Shown here in pieces: positions 12,343 through 20,391 of a DNA stretch of 20,556 nt. Position numbers and translations under genes: made by a program. Location: contig DOPM01000036.1 of NCBI GenBank assembly GCA_003513495.1, positions 16,532 through 37,087 of the forward strand. Direction: 5' to 3'. The stretch's first letter is position 1, and every line of letters starts with the position of its first letter. The DNA comes from Desulfosporosinus sp. (GTDB lineage Bacteria > Bacillota > Desulfitobacteriia > Desulfitobacteriales > Desulfitobacteriaceae). The notes beneath the pieces were generated by a model. It made no database searches, was not told the DNA's origin, and saw only the letters and a list, made by a program, of their open reading frames with translations.

Positions 12343-14361
12343 GTGATAGAAAATATCTATCTGGTAATGCTGCTGCTGTTTATCGCTGGTATTTTACTGC
12401 CCTGCCTAACGAGCAGCAGCCCAAACGTAACGAACATTTTAGCTCACGGTTTATCAGTGTTAGGTTGTTTAGCCATTGTGGCCTGTTCAGTTGAAGTATT
12501 TATTGCCGGTGGCGTGACTTTCACTTATGCTATGGGTCTGCCGGTTGGATCGTTAATCATCCGAATTGATAATTTATCTGCTTTTTTCTTGCTAGCCTTA
12601 GGAGTGGTAGGGACAGCGGCCAGTATTTACGCTCTCGGCTACAGCCGTGAGTTTTACAAGCAGCGTTTAGCACTAATGGCCGCACTTTATAACTGTTTTA
12701 TCTTATCCATGGCTCTGGTACTAACCGTCAGCCAGGTGGCCTATTTCCTGATCGCCTGGGAGCTCATGACCGTAGTTTCTTTCTTCCTGGTCAACCATGA
12801 ATATGAAAAGACAGCTAACACCCGTGCCGCCTATAAGTACATTTTGATGACCACCCTGGGAACGGTCTTTATTACAACGGCATTTTTAATCCTTAGTATG
12901 ACGGTGCACAGTTTGGACTTCCAAATCTTCAAAGGTGCTTCCTTAACGAATACTATGCGTAACATTGTTTTTTTCTGTGCCTTAATTGGTTTCGGTACCA
13001 AGGCAGGTGTGATCCCCCTGCACATCTGGCTGCCTGAAGCACACCCGGCGGCACCCAGCCATGTCTCGGCTCTGATGTCCGGTATTATGATCAAAACTGC
13101 AATTTATGGCCTGTGTCGGTTTTACCTGGAGTTCTTGGGTGTCGGACCTGCCTGGTGGGGTGGGGTGGTTCTTTTCTTGGCCATTATCTCCTCAGTCCTG
13201 GGTGTATTATATGCCCTAATGCAGCACGACCTAAAGCGTCTGCTGGCTTATCACTCGGTAGAAAACATTGGTATCATCTTGCTTGGTATTGGCTCGGGTA
13301 TGATCTTCATGAGTACAAATCAGCCTGTCCTGGCGGGACTTGCTTTTGTGGCAGGACTTTACCACGTTTTTAACCACGCCGTCTTTAAATCCCTGCTCTT
13401 CCTGGGTGCCGGTTCTGTACTTTATGCAACCCATACTAAAGACATCGAACATCTGGGCGGATTGATTAAGAAAATGCCTTACACCGCAGTTTTCTTTCTG
13501 ACCGGTGCCGCTGCAATTTCAGCTTTGCCGCCACTAAATGGTTTCGTCAGTGAATGGCTGACCTATCAGTCACTTTTCTATTTACCCCAGGCTGTAACAG
13601 GGGTCATTCCTCGTTTAGGGTCTGTAATTCTAATTGCTTTGCTGGGATTAACGGGTGCTTTGGCCGCTACCTGTTTTGTTAAGGCCTTTGGGGTAACCTT
13701 CCTGGCCAAGCCCCGCAGTAAACACGCGGAACAGGCCAAAGAAGTTCCCGGCACAATGCTGACCGGGATGGGCCTTCTGTCCTTAATGTGCTTGGCTTTG
13801 GGTGTTTGGCCCCAATGGATGCTCAACCTTTTACAGGGTGTTGTATCCCAATCTGCCGGACTTGAGGTCAGTGGTCTGTTCAACAATCATTGGTATGCCG
13901 CGGCATTCAACATCCCACAGGCTAATGGCGTCATCGCCATGCCGGTGATCGTGGGTATGCTGGTTGTTGGTCTGATCGCAGCTGTGCTGGTCTACAATTT
14001 CAATGGTAAACCCAAAAATGTTGAAGGAGAAACCTGGACCTGCGGTATTATTCCCACTGCCCGGATGGAATACACTGCCACCGGTTTTGCCCAACCGGTT
14101 CGCCGGGCCTATAAGACTGTTCTCCGTACGAAAGACAATGTTACTACCGACAAAACCCTTAATCCCTATCATGGGGTTAAGATGAAAATGACAGTGGGGA
14201 TCAGCTATTTAATTAACAGCTGGCTTTATCAACCGGTTAAAAAAGGGATCTTGTTTTTGGTCAACCGTGTCAAACCCCTGCAATCCGGTAATTTGCAGCA
14301 TTACATTGGTTATGTCCTGCTTGTAACGGTAGTTATTCTAATACTGGGAGTGAGGTGGTAA
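12343..14361 (+). CDS. hyfB: HyfB-like antiporter-type membrane subunit
   Basis: Three GTG codons are possible (12331, 12334, 12343). 12343 is chosen because AGGTGG (12329-12334) lies eight bases before it. The 672 residues match the usual length of HyfB/HycC-type proteins, with many membrane segments. The proton-channel features of NuoL/M/N and Mrp antiporters are present: the glutamate in AYFLIAWELMTVVSF, GFGTKAGVIPLHIWLPEAHP with its lysine, SHVSALMSG, and a later HVFNHAVFKSLLFLGAG. A long C-terminal extension with a final helix is also HyfB-like. It pumps ions across the membrane, driven by redox work of the peripheral arm. It is the first gene of the six-gene operon. The next gene starts two bases after its stop. 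Confidence 0.93.
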   Translation: MIENIYLVMLLLFIAGILLPCLTSSSPNVTNILAHGLSVLGCLAIVACSVEVFIAGGVTFTYAMGLPVGSLIIRIDNLSAFFLLALGVVGTAASIYALGYSREFYKQRLALMAALYNCFILSMALVLTVSQVAYFLIAWELMTVVSFFLVNHEYEKTANTRAAYKYILMTTLGTVFITTAFLILSMTVHSLDFQIFKGASLTNTMRNIVFFCALIGFGTKAGVIPLHIWLPEAHPAAPSHVSALMSGIMIKTAIYGLCRFYLEFLGVGPAWWGGVVLFLAIISSVLGVLYALMQHDLKRLLAYHSVENIGIILLGIGSGMIFMSTNQPVLAGLAFVAGLYHVFNHAVFKSLLFLGAGSVLYATHTKDIEHLGGLIKKMPYTAVFFLTGAAAISALPPLNGFVSEWLTYQSLFYLPQAVTGVIPRLGSVILIALLGLTGALAATCFVKAFGVTFLAKPRSKHAEQAKEVPGTMLTGMGLLSLMCLALGVWPQWMLNLLQGVVSQSAGLEVSGLFNNHWYAAAFNIPQANGVIAMPVIVGMLVVGLIAAVLVYNFNGKPKNVEGETWTCGIIPTARMEYTATGFAQPVRRAYKTVLRTKDNVTTDKTLNPYHGVKMKMTVGISYLINSWLYQPVKKGILFLVNRVKPLQSGNLQHYIGYVLLVTVVILILGVRW

Positions 14362-14363
14362 GC

Positions 14364-15260
14364 ATGTCAGTATTGTTCATGCTCTTACAGGTGGTCGTGC
14401 TGGCAGTGCTGGCTCCTTTGGTAGCCGGGGTGATCAAAAACACCAAGGGCAAAATGCAAAGCAGAAGGGGACCCGGTTACTTTCAGGTTTACTACGACCT
14501 ACGAAAATTCTTCAAAAAAGATAATGTATTTTCTCCGACAGTTTCCTGGATTTTCAAGGCAGCCCCCTATATTTATTTTGCCACAGCCCTGGGAGCGGCA
14601 GCCTTAGTACCGACTCTCCTGTTTGACCGGGGTTTGCACTATGACAACATCTTTGTCTTGATCTACATGCTGGGACTGGGCAGGTTCTTTCTGGCCCTGG
14701 CCTCCCTGGATGCAGGCAGTTCCTTTGGCGGGATGGGTGGTTCCCGGGAAATGTTCATTAATATTCTGGTGGAGCCTGTGCTGATGCTGACCTTGTTTAC
14801 AGTGGCCCTGAGGGCCAATGGCACGGGCATGTCTCAAATGGCCAGCGCCTCAGCATCTTCCGGAATTTCCTTGTCGGCCATCTTGGCGGCTATCGCGTTT
14901 CTGATTCTTACTGTGGCTGAAACCGGACGTATCCCGGTGGACAACCCGGATACTCACCTGGAATTAACAATGGTCCACGAAGGGATGGTTTTAGAGTATT
15001 GCGGGCGCTCAGTTGGTTTGATCTTTTGGGGTTCCGCTCTTAAGCAGCTGGTCACCATCTTGCTGATGGTCAACTTCTTTCTGCCCTGGAACCCTGCTGG
15101 TAGTCTGCCGCCCGTTGTTTGGATGATCCTTAAGGTCTTGGTAATTGCTGTTGTCCTGGCCGGGATTGAAACCAGTACTAACAAGATGCGTCTGTTCAGA
15201 TTACCGGGATTGTTGATCGCAACCGGCTGCTTATCACTGCTGGCGATCATCGCCATGTAG
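14364..15260 (+). CDS. hyfC: HyfC/HycD-like (NuoH-type) membrane subunit
   Basis: The ATG at 14364 follows GAGGTGG (14352-14358). An upstream in-frame GTG at 14355 overlaps that site and is rejected. The 298 residues have about eight membrane helices. NuoH-family marks are GKMQSRRGPGYFQVYYDLRK near the N-terminus, AETGRIPVDNPDTHLELT in the middle, and MVHEGMVLEYCGRS. This subunit links the antiporter arm to the peripheral arm and lines the cavity at the former quinone/active-site end. The acidic loop residues that couple electron flow to pumping are kept. Gene order B-C-E-F-G-H/I is that of hydrogenase-4 and formate-hydrogenlyase-type operons. Confidence 0.94.
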   Translation: MSVLFMLLQVVVLAVLAPLVAGVIKNTKGKMQSRRGPGYFQVYYDLRKFFKKDNVFSPTVSWIFKAAPYIYFATALGAAALVPTLLFDRGLHYDNIFVLIYMLGLGRFFLALASLDAGSSFGGMGGSREMFINILVEPVLMLTLFTVALRANGTGMSQMASASASSGISLSAILAAIAFLILTVAETGRIPVDNPDTHLELTMVHEGMVLEYCGRSVGLIFWGSALKQLVTILLMVNFFLPWNPAGSLPPVVWMILKVLVIAVVLAGIETSTNKMRLFRLPGLLIATGCLSLLAIIAM

Positions 15261-15277
15261 TAAGGAGGGAAAGATTA

Positions 15278-15892
15278 ATGACACTATTGACGGTCCTGCT
15301 TTTAGCCGGTGCAGTCCTGTTAACCAGGGTATCCTCTCTGCGGACTGCTGTGGGTATCTTAGGATTCCAGTCGGTGATTGTAGCTCTGGCTTGTTTGATA
15401 TTCGGTCTTAAGACCGGGGAATTTCATATGTATATCGCCGCAGTGCTGACGGCGGTCATTAAAGTTGGGTTAATTGTTTATTCTCTTTGGAGGGTTACCT
15501 TGCAATTAAAACATGAAAGGGAAATTGCTAACTTCAACGTCTCTTTCCTCCTAGCCATTCTGGCGATCATCGTTTCCTACGGGTTTGTGAATAAAGTATT
15601 GCCCCATATGGCGGGAGAAACCTTGGGAGCAGCCATCGCCTTAACGATGATTGGTCTCTTGATGATCATCGCCCGGTCTCAGGCCATTATGCAGGTTGTT
15701 GGTCTAATAACGATGGAGAACGGACTGTACCTTTTGGGTTTATCCATCACCAAAGGTTTACCGCTGATCATCGAGATGGGTATCTTCTTTGATATCCTGG
15801 TTGCTGTGGTTGTGTTGGTAATTCTCACTCATAGACTTAAGTACTCCTTTGAGACCACAGACACCAGCATCTTAAACGAGTTAAAGGGGTGA
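15278..15892 (+). CDS. hyfE: HyfE-like (NuoK-related) membrane subunit
   Basis: The ATG lies after TAAGGAGGGA. The 204 residues (HyfE is usually about 215) are almost all hydrophobic with about six helices: VGILGFQSVIVAL early, FHMYIAAVLTAVIKVGLIVY, and a second half containing LITMENGLYLLGLSITKGLP, then IEMGIFFDILVAV. The glutamates in TMENGLY and IEMGIFFD correspond to the buried acidic residues of NuoK-like proton paths. The stop codon lies six bases before the next start, and the ribosome binding site of the next gene is inside its last codons. Confidence 0.9.
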   Translation: MTLLTVLLLAGAVLLTRVSSLRTAVGILGFQSVIVALACLIFGLKTGEFHMYIAAVLTAVIKVGLIVYSLWRVTLQLKHEREIANFNVSFLLAILAIIVSYGFVNKVLPHMAGETLGAAIALTMIGLLMIIARSQAIMQVVGLITMENGLYLLGLSITKGLPLIIEMGIFFDILVAVVVLVILTHRLKYSFETTDTSILNELKG

Positions 15893-15897
15893 TATCG

Positions 15898-17361
15898 ATG
15901 TTCGAGTTGATCTTAGCGGCCTTAGTGCTGCCTATTGTCATAGGGTTAATTACCCTGCCGCAAAAGAATCTTACCACAATCCGCTATACCAATCTGGCAG
16001 GGAGCGCCTTGACCAGTGGTATTATACTGGCGATAATCTGCAAGATTACGGAAATTAAAGTATTTAGCAGTGAGTTTCTGTATGTGGACTATCTAAGTGC
16101 TGTACTGCTTTTAGTGGTAGCTCTGCTTACCTTTACCGCCACCTTATTTTCACTACCTTATATGGAGAAGGAAGTAAAAGAAGGACATGCAACGGAAAAG
16201 ATGATTCCCCGCTATTATGCCCTGCTTAACTTGTTTACCTTTGCCATGGTGAGCGTTCTGGTTGTAGGAAACCTAGGTCTGATGTGGGTAGCTGTGGAAG
16301 GCACAACCCTAGCTTCTGCGCTATTGGTGGCTTTCTATTTTAACCGTTCTGCCCTGGAATCAGCCTGGAAGTACGTCATGATTTGCACAGTAGGTATTTG
16401 TTTAGCCTTGCTGGGTACTATGATTCTCTATTATGCCCAGGTTAATGCCGGTAGCGAGACCCAGGCTCTGAATTGGCTCTACCTGAAGCAAATCAGTAAC
16501 ACCCTTAATCCTACCATTGTTAAATTAGCGTTTGTCTTCATCTTGATTGGTTACGGTACCAAGGCCGGTCTGGCCCCCATGCATACCTGGCTGCCGGACG
16601 CGCACAGTCAGGCTCCCTCGCCGGTCAGCGGTCTTTTATCCGGTGCGCTTTTGAGCTGTGCTTTCTACGCATTGATTCGCAACGTCATTATTATCCAAGG
16701 AACCATTGGTACGGAATTTATTCATACGGTGCTTCTCGGACTAGGTATTCTGTCGATCTTGCTGGCCATACCCTTTGTCTTAATACAGCATGATGTTAAA
16801 CGATTGCTGGCCTATTCGTCCGTCGAGCACATGGGGATTATCGCCATCGGTTTCGGGATTGGCAGCCACCTGGCAGTGTATGCAGCACTACTGCACATCA
16901 TTAACCACGCCATAGCCAAGTCTGCTCTATTTTATCTGGTCGGTATCATTAGCCAGGAGTATAAAACCAGACACATTAAAGAGATTCAAGGAATTGCCCG
17001 GGTTATGCCCACGGTAGCCACTATGTTCATCATTGGCATCTTAGCCATCACAGGGACACCTCCGCTAAACATCTTTATTAGTAAGTTCTTGCTGATTAAC
17101 GCCATGTTCGAGAGCAAAATGTGGCTCCTGGGTGGTTTAGCTCTCCTGTTGTTGGTCGGCGTCTTTGCCGGCTTGATGAACAACTGCTTAAAGATGACCT
17201 TTAGCAGCGTCCCTGAAAAAATGAAACAGGCCAATGTTTCGCCTGTCGCTCTAACCGCCATTGGTTTTTCCATCGTCCTAATGATCGTCGGTGGAATTTA
17301 CCTGCCAACCTTTATAAGTGACATCTTAACCAAGGCAGCAGAAATTGTGATAGGAGGTTAG
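15898..17361 (+). CDS. hyfF: HyfF-like antiporter-type membrane subunit
   Basis: The ATG at 15898 follows AAAGGGG (15883-15889). The in-frame GTG at 15889 overlaps the previous stop and the ribosome binding site and is less likely. The 487 residues form a NuoL/M/N-type channel with about 14 helices, containing LMWVAVEGTTLASALLVAFY (key glutamate), GYGTKAGLAPMHTWLPDAHS (key lysine), QAPSPVSGLLSG and LHIINHAIAKSALFYLVG. It is shorter than HyfB and lacks the long C-terminal extension, as expected for HyfF. With HyfB it gives two ion channels. HyfD, the third antiporter-type subunit of E. coli hydrogenase 4, is absent here. Confidence 0.93.
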   Translation: MFELILAALVLPIVIGLITLPQKNLTTIRYTNLAGSALTSGIILAIICKITEIKVFSSEFLYVDYLSAVLLLVVALLTFTATLFSLPYMEKEVKEGHATEKMIPRYYALLNLFTFAMVSVLVVGNLGLMWVAVEGTTLASALLVAFYFNRSALESAWKYVMICTVGICLALLGTMILYYAQVNAGSETQALNWLYLKQISNTLNPTIVKLAFVFILIGYGTKAGLAPMHTWLPDAHSQAPSPVSGLLSGALLSCAFYALIRNVIIIQGTIGTEFIHTVLLGLGILSILLAIPFVLIQHDVKRLLAYSSVEHMGIIAIGFGIGSHLAVYAALLHIINHAIAKSALFYLVGIISQEYKTRHIKEIQGIARVMPTVATMFIIGILAITGTPPLNIFISKFLLINAMFESKMWLLGGLALLLLVGVFAGLMNNCLKMTFSSVPEKMKQANVSPVALTAIGFSIVLMIVGGIYLPTFISDILTKAAEIVIGG

Positions 17362-17366
17362 GAAGC

Positions 17367-18875
17367 ATGAAAGAATACAAAACGATTCCGGCTGCCGAGT
17401 TAAGGGAGACTGCCTACCAGCTCTATGCCGACGGAAAAAATGGTCTTATGTCCATGTTCGCCAATGACGAACGGCAATTAAACGGTAATTATGCCATCTA
17501 CTGCCTGTTTTCAGTCGGTAAAAGCATGCAGGTAATAAAAGCTGTCCTGAAAGAAAAAGGGAAATTGGAGTTCCCTTCAATTACTCCTAAGATCTCAGGC
17601 GCAGCTTGGTATGAGCGTGAGATTTACGACATGTTTGGTCTAAAGCCAGTGGGCCACCCGGATTTAAGACCGTTTGCCCTGCATGAGAACTGGCCCCAGG
17701 GGATCTTTCCGTTGCGCAAAGACTTTAACAACAAAACACCTGTACCCACTGCTAAGAAAGAGTTCCCGATGGCCGGGGTGGAAGGGGAGGGAGTATTTCA
17801 GGTCCCTGTAGGGCCAATCCACGCGGGTATTATTGAACCAGGTCACTTCATCTTTAGCCAGGCAGGCGAGGACATTATCCGCTTGGATGCCAAGTTATTC
17901 TTCCTGCACCGGGGCATTGAAAAAGCCATTGAAGGGGCACCGATTGAAAGAGCTTTCTACCAGGTCGAACGGATCTCGGGTATCTGCACCGTTGCCCACT
18001 CTTTGTCCTATTGCCAGGCTATTGAAAACATTGCCGGTGTAACCGTTCCGCCTAGGGCGCAGTATTTAAGAGCGCTGGTGAGTGAAATGGAGCGCCTTTA
18101 TAACCATGTGGGCGATATCGGCAACCTGTGCGCCGGGATGGGATTTGCTGTAGGAATTATGGCTGGTGCCCGTCTGAAAGAAGATATCATGAGGGTTAAC
18201 GAAGCACTTACCGGCCACCGTTTCCTGCGGGGCATGGTTGTCCCCGGAGGTGTACGACTGGACATCAATGATCAGTTAAGCGCTGAGATCAGGTCAATGC
18301 TGGACAAACTGATACCTGACTTCAATGAGATGATTGAACTCTTTAGAGGAAATGATGCCTACCTGAACCGTGTCGAGACTACCGGCATTGTGCCCCGGCA
18401 GGCAGCTCTGGATTTAGGGGTAGTAGGGATTGGCGCCAGGGCCTCCGGTGTTGATGTCGATATCCGGCGGGATTTCCCCTATGGATGTTATTCCTCACTG
18501 AAATTTGACGTTCCGATCTACACTAGCGGTGATGTGGCAGCCCGCCTGTGGGTTCGTGTTGATGAAGTGGCTCAGACTGTGAACCTGATTCGCGAGATAT
18601 TAGAGAAAATGCCTAAGGCTAAGGGTCCCCTGAAAGCAGCTATCCCTGTTATAAAACCCTACAGCAGCGGGTTTGGCTGGTGCGAATCACCTCAGGGCAA
18701 TAACATTCACTGGCTTATGGTAGGGGAAAATAATACAGTTTACCGCCTGTATGCCCGGGCTGCCGCTTATCCGAACTGGCCGGCCCTAACGGTAGCTGCA
18801 CCCGGTAATATCATCCCCGACTTCCCGCTCATAAATAAGAGCTATGAACTATCATACGCCTGTGTCGACAGATAG
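17367..18875 (+). CDS. hyfG: HyfG/HycE-like large subunit (NuoC+NuoD fusion) with degenerate [NiFe] site
   Basis: The ATG follows AGGAGG (17352-17357), which overlaps the previous stop. In the 502 residues, a NuoC-like domain (about 1-125) contains WYEREIYDMFGLKPVGHPDL and FPLRKDF. A NiFe-large-subunit/NuoD domain (about 140-502) contains EPGHFIF, LHRGIEKAIEG, EMERLYNHVGDIG and GVVGIGARASGVDVD. The first metal motif reads ERISGICTVAHS, with S204 at the usual first Cys and C207 kept. The last reads ELSYACVDR, with S496 and C499, where HycE has DPCYSCTDR. The first cysteine of each CxxC pair, the terminal Ni ligand, is thus serine in both motifs, while both bridging cysteines remain. The protein ends directly at the R of the protease site, so there is no C-terminal extension to remove. 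This fits hydrogenase-related (Ehr) subunits that no longer carry a normal [NiFe] centre. What replaces H2 chemistry is unknown. Confidence 0.93.
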   Translation: MKEYKTIPAAELRETAYQLYADGKNGLMSMFANDERQLNGNYAIYCLFSVGKSMQVIKAVLKEKGKLEFPSITPKISGAAWYEREIYDMFGLKPVGHPDLRPFALHENWPQGIFPLRKDFNNKTPVPTAKKEFPMAGVEGEGVFQVPVGPIHAGIIEPGHFIFSQAGEDIIRLDAKLFFLHRGIEKAIEGAPIERAFYQVERISGICTVAHSLSYCQAIENIAGVTVPPRAQYLRALVSEMERLYNHVGDIGNLCAGMGFAVGIMAGARLKEDIMRVNEALTGHRFLRGMVVPGGVRLDINDQLSAEIRSMLDKLIPDFNEMIELFRGNDAYLNRVETTGIVPRQAALDLGVVGIGARASGVDVDIRRDFPYGCYSSLKFDVPIYTSGDVAARLWVRVDEVAQTVNLIREILEKMPKAKGPLKAAIPVIKPYSSGFGWCESPQGNNIHWLMVGENNTVYRLYARAAAYPNWPALTVAAPGNIIPDFPLINKSYELSYACVDR

Positions 18876-18886
18876 GAGGGTACGAG

Positions 18887-19621
18887 TTGTTAAAGGTTTG
18901 GAAAAAAGTTATCGCCACCGGTAATGTAACAGAACCCTGGGAAAAGGCGGTACCCCCGGAACGTTCGCGGGGTGAAGTGGTCGTTCAACAAAATGCAGCC
19001 TGCAAGGGTTGTAATCTTTGCGTCAATGTTTGTCCGACCAATGCTATAAAATTGTACGAAGGCTCACCGGTAGTTAATCAGAAGGCTTGTGTCTTTTGTG
19101 GGCTCTGCGTTGATTCTTGCCAGGAGGGCTGTTTAAAACAAACTACTAATTACAAATTGGCAACCTTAGGCGGTTCACTGGGGGAGAATACCGGTTCAGA
19201 ATTGAGAAATAAAATCCGCAGGGTCCTGGGCCGGTCCCTGCATATCAGGCATCTGGACATCGGTTCCTGCAACGGCTGTGATTTTGAAATGAACCATGTC
19301 TGCAACCCTGTTTACGATATCCAACAATATGGGATTGACTTTGTAGCCTCTCCCCGTCATGCGGATTTGTTGATGGTCACTGGGCCTGTCACCCGTAATT
19401 CTACCCAAGCGCTCATGATGACCTATGAGGCAACACCTACTCCCAAACTGGTCATGGCCCTGGGGGCCTGTGCCTGCAGCGGCGATCAGATTTTCGGTGA
19501 GAGCTATGCCATTAGAGGGGCTGTTGATGCCTTTGTTCCCGTTGATATCTACGTGCCGGGCTGCCCTCCGCGGCCGCAGGCTATTATTCATGGGTTAATG
19601 CTGGCTCTGGACCGGATGTAG
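18887..19621 (+). CDS. Fused 2[4Fe-4S] ferredoxin and NuoB-type small subunit (HyfH+HyfI)
   Basis: A TTG start at 18887 lies six bases after AGGAGGG (18874-18880); no better ATG or GTG exists. The 244 residues join two proteins that are separate in E. coli hydrogenases. Residues about 30-85 are a HycF/HyfH-like ferredoxin domain with CKGCNLCVNVCP (C39, C42, C45, C49) and CVFCGLCVDSCQEGC (C68, C71, C74, C78, plus an extra C82). Residues about 115-244 are a HycG/HyfI/NuoB-like small subunit with GSCNGCDFEMN (C128, C131), LGACACSGD (C195/C197) and VPGCPPRPQ (C226), which hold the cluster next to the large-subunit site. All cluster ligands are present, so the electron path is intact up to the degenerate [NiFe] pocket. 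It is the last gene of the operon, 11 bases after the large subunit. Confidence 0.92.
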   Translation: MLKVWKKVIATGNVTEPWEKAVPPERSRGEVVVQQNAACKGCNLCVNVCPTNAIKLYEGSPVVNQKACVFCGLCVDSCQEGCLKQTTNYKLATLGGSLGENTGSELRNKIRRVLGRSLHIRHLDIGSCNGCDFEMNHVCNPVYDIQQYGIDFVASPRHADLLMVTGPVTRNSTQALMMTYEATPTPKLVMALGACACSGDQIFGESYAIRGAVDAFVPVDIYVPGCPPRPQAIIHGLMLALDRM

Positions 19622-19647
19622 GAGTTCTATTTCCCAGTTAACTGCAG

Positions 19648-19688
19648 TGAAATCAGGTATGAGTTGCAACAATTTGTGATTTCATTTT
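19648..19688 (+). terminator. Weak terminator candidate after the operon
   Basis: TGAAATCA (19648-19655) pairs with TGATTTCA (19677-19684) across a 21-base loop, followed by TTTTAG. A second AT-rich palindrome, TTCTAAGTTTAGAA (19721-19734), is followed by seven T. Either could end the operon. Neither is strong. Confidence 0.35.
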
Positions 19689-19778
19689 AGCTCTCGTTCT
19701 CATCTATCTGATGGTGTGGTTTCTAAGTTTAGAACATTTTTTTAGCCAAGATTTTGGAGAAAAGAGGTAAAGTTCAAA

Positions 19779-20240
19779 ATGAAGGAGATTTTTATCAGTC
19801 ACTCATCAGAAGATAAGGAGATGTGTGATGCATTTGTAGATGTTTTAGAACAATTAGGTGTTCCTGAAGCAGACATACTGTATACATCTTCAGAAAGGCA
19901 TAGTGTACCTGGAGATGAAGATATATTCGAATATCTAAATAAGCATATTAAACAAAGATTGAATGTATTTTATATGTTGTCCAATAATTATTTTAAAAAT
20001 ATCCATTGTATCAATGAAATGAGGGCAGCTTGGAGAGCACAAAATGAATATTCAATTTATATCTTACCAAATTTAAATTACGTAATAAAAGGCTTAAACA
20101 GTAAGAAAGGTTATAATTTAACGTCTGCTATCGAATTGACCAATCTCAAAGATAAAATAACAAAAATGTATAATACGTCTATACCAGAAAATAAATGGGA
20201 AGAAGTTAAAAACAAATTTCTTGAAGTAGTGTTAAGATGA
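19779..20240 (+). CDS. Stand-alone TIR-domain protein
   Basis: The ATG follows AAGAGG (19762-19767) at 11 bases. The 153 residues are almost only a TIR domain: the beta-1 start KEIFISHSSEDKEMCDAFVD, a BB-loop region SSERHSVPGDEDIFEY, VFYMLSNNYFKN, and CINEMRAAW, where E80 matches the catalytic glutamate position of NAD-cleaving TIR domains. A short helical tail follows. The N-terminus resembles the widespread bacterial TIR_2 type. Such proteins act as NADases or cyclic-ADP-ribose synthases in phage defence, or as effectors; no partner gene (for example ThsA) is inside the window. Base composition is clearly more AT-rich than the hydrogenase operon, which suggests separate origin. Assignment to TIR is firm. 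The role in defence is inference. Confidence 0.88.
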   Translation: MKEIFISHSSEDKEMCDAFVDVLEQLGVPEADILYTSSERHSVPGDEDIFEYLNKHIKQRLNVFYMLSNNYFKNIHCINEMRAAWRAQNEYSIYILPNLNYVIKGLNSKKGYNLTSAIELTNLKDKITKMYNTSIPENKWEEVKNKFLEVVLR

Positions 20241-20269
20241 ATCACTCAAATTTAATATAAAAGTATTCG

Positions 20270-20306
20270 CTACTAAAGCTAATCACTTGATGATTGGCTT
20301 TAGTAG
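20270..20306. terminator. Strong hairpin after the TIR gene
   Basis: CTACTAAAGCTAATCA (20270-20285) pairs with TGATTGGCTTTAGTAG (20291-20306), with one mismatch, around a five-base loop. There is no T-run, so it may be a terminator of low efficiency or a structural element. Confidence 0.55.
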
Positions 20307-20340
20307 TTAAGACGTAAAAGAATACTGGATTGTTGAACCG

Positions 20341-20391
20341 GAAGAAGTCAGAATTCCTTATTGTACAGGAATCTGACTTCTTCTATCTTTT
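20341..20391 (+). terminator. Rho-independent terminator
   Basis: GAAGAAGTCAGAATTCC (20341-20357) pairs with GGAATCTGACTTCTTC (20368-20383), one base bulged, followed by TATCTTTTTA. It is the second strong hairpin within 120 bases after the TIR gene. Confidence 0.8.

Noticed and set aside
17367..18875. Calling the complex a functional H2-evolving hydrogenase 4 or formate hydrogenlyase
   Set aside because: Both terminal Ni-ligand cysteines are serine, there is no C-terminal extension, and no formate dehydrogenase or maturation gene is present.
19779..20240. Complete Thoeris defence system
   Set aside because: Only a TIR protein is present. No SIR2-SLOG (ThsA) or other effector is in the window.
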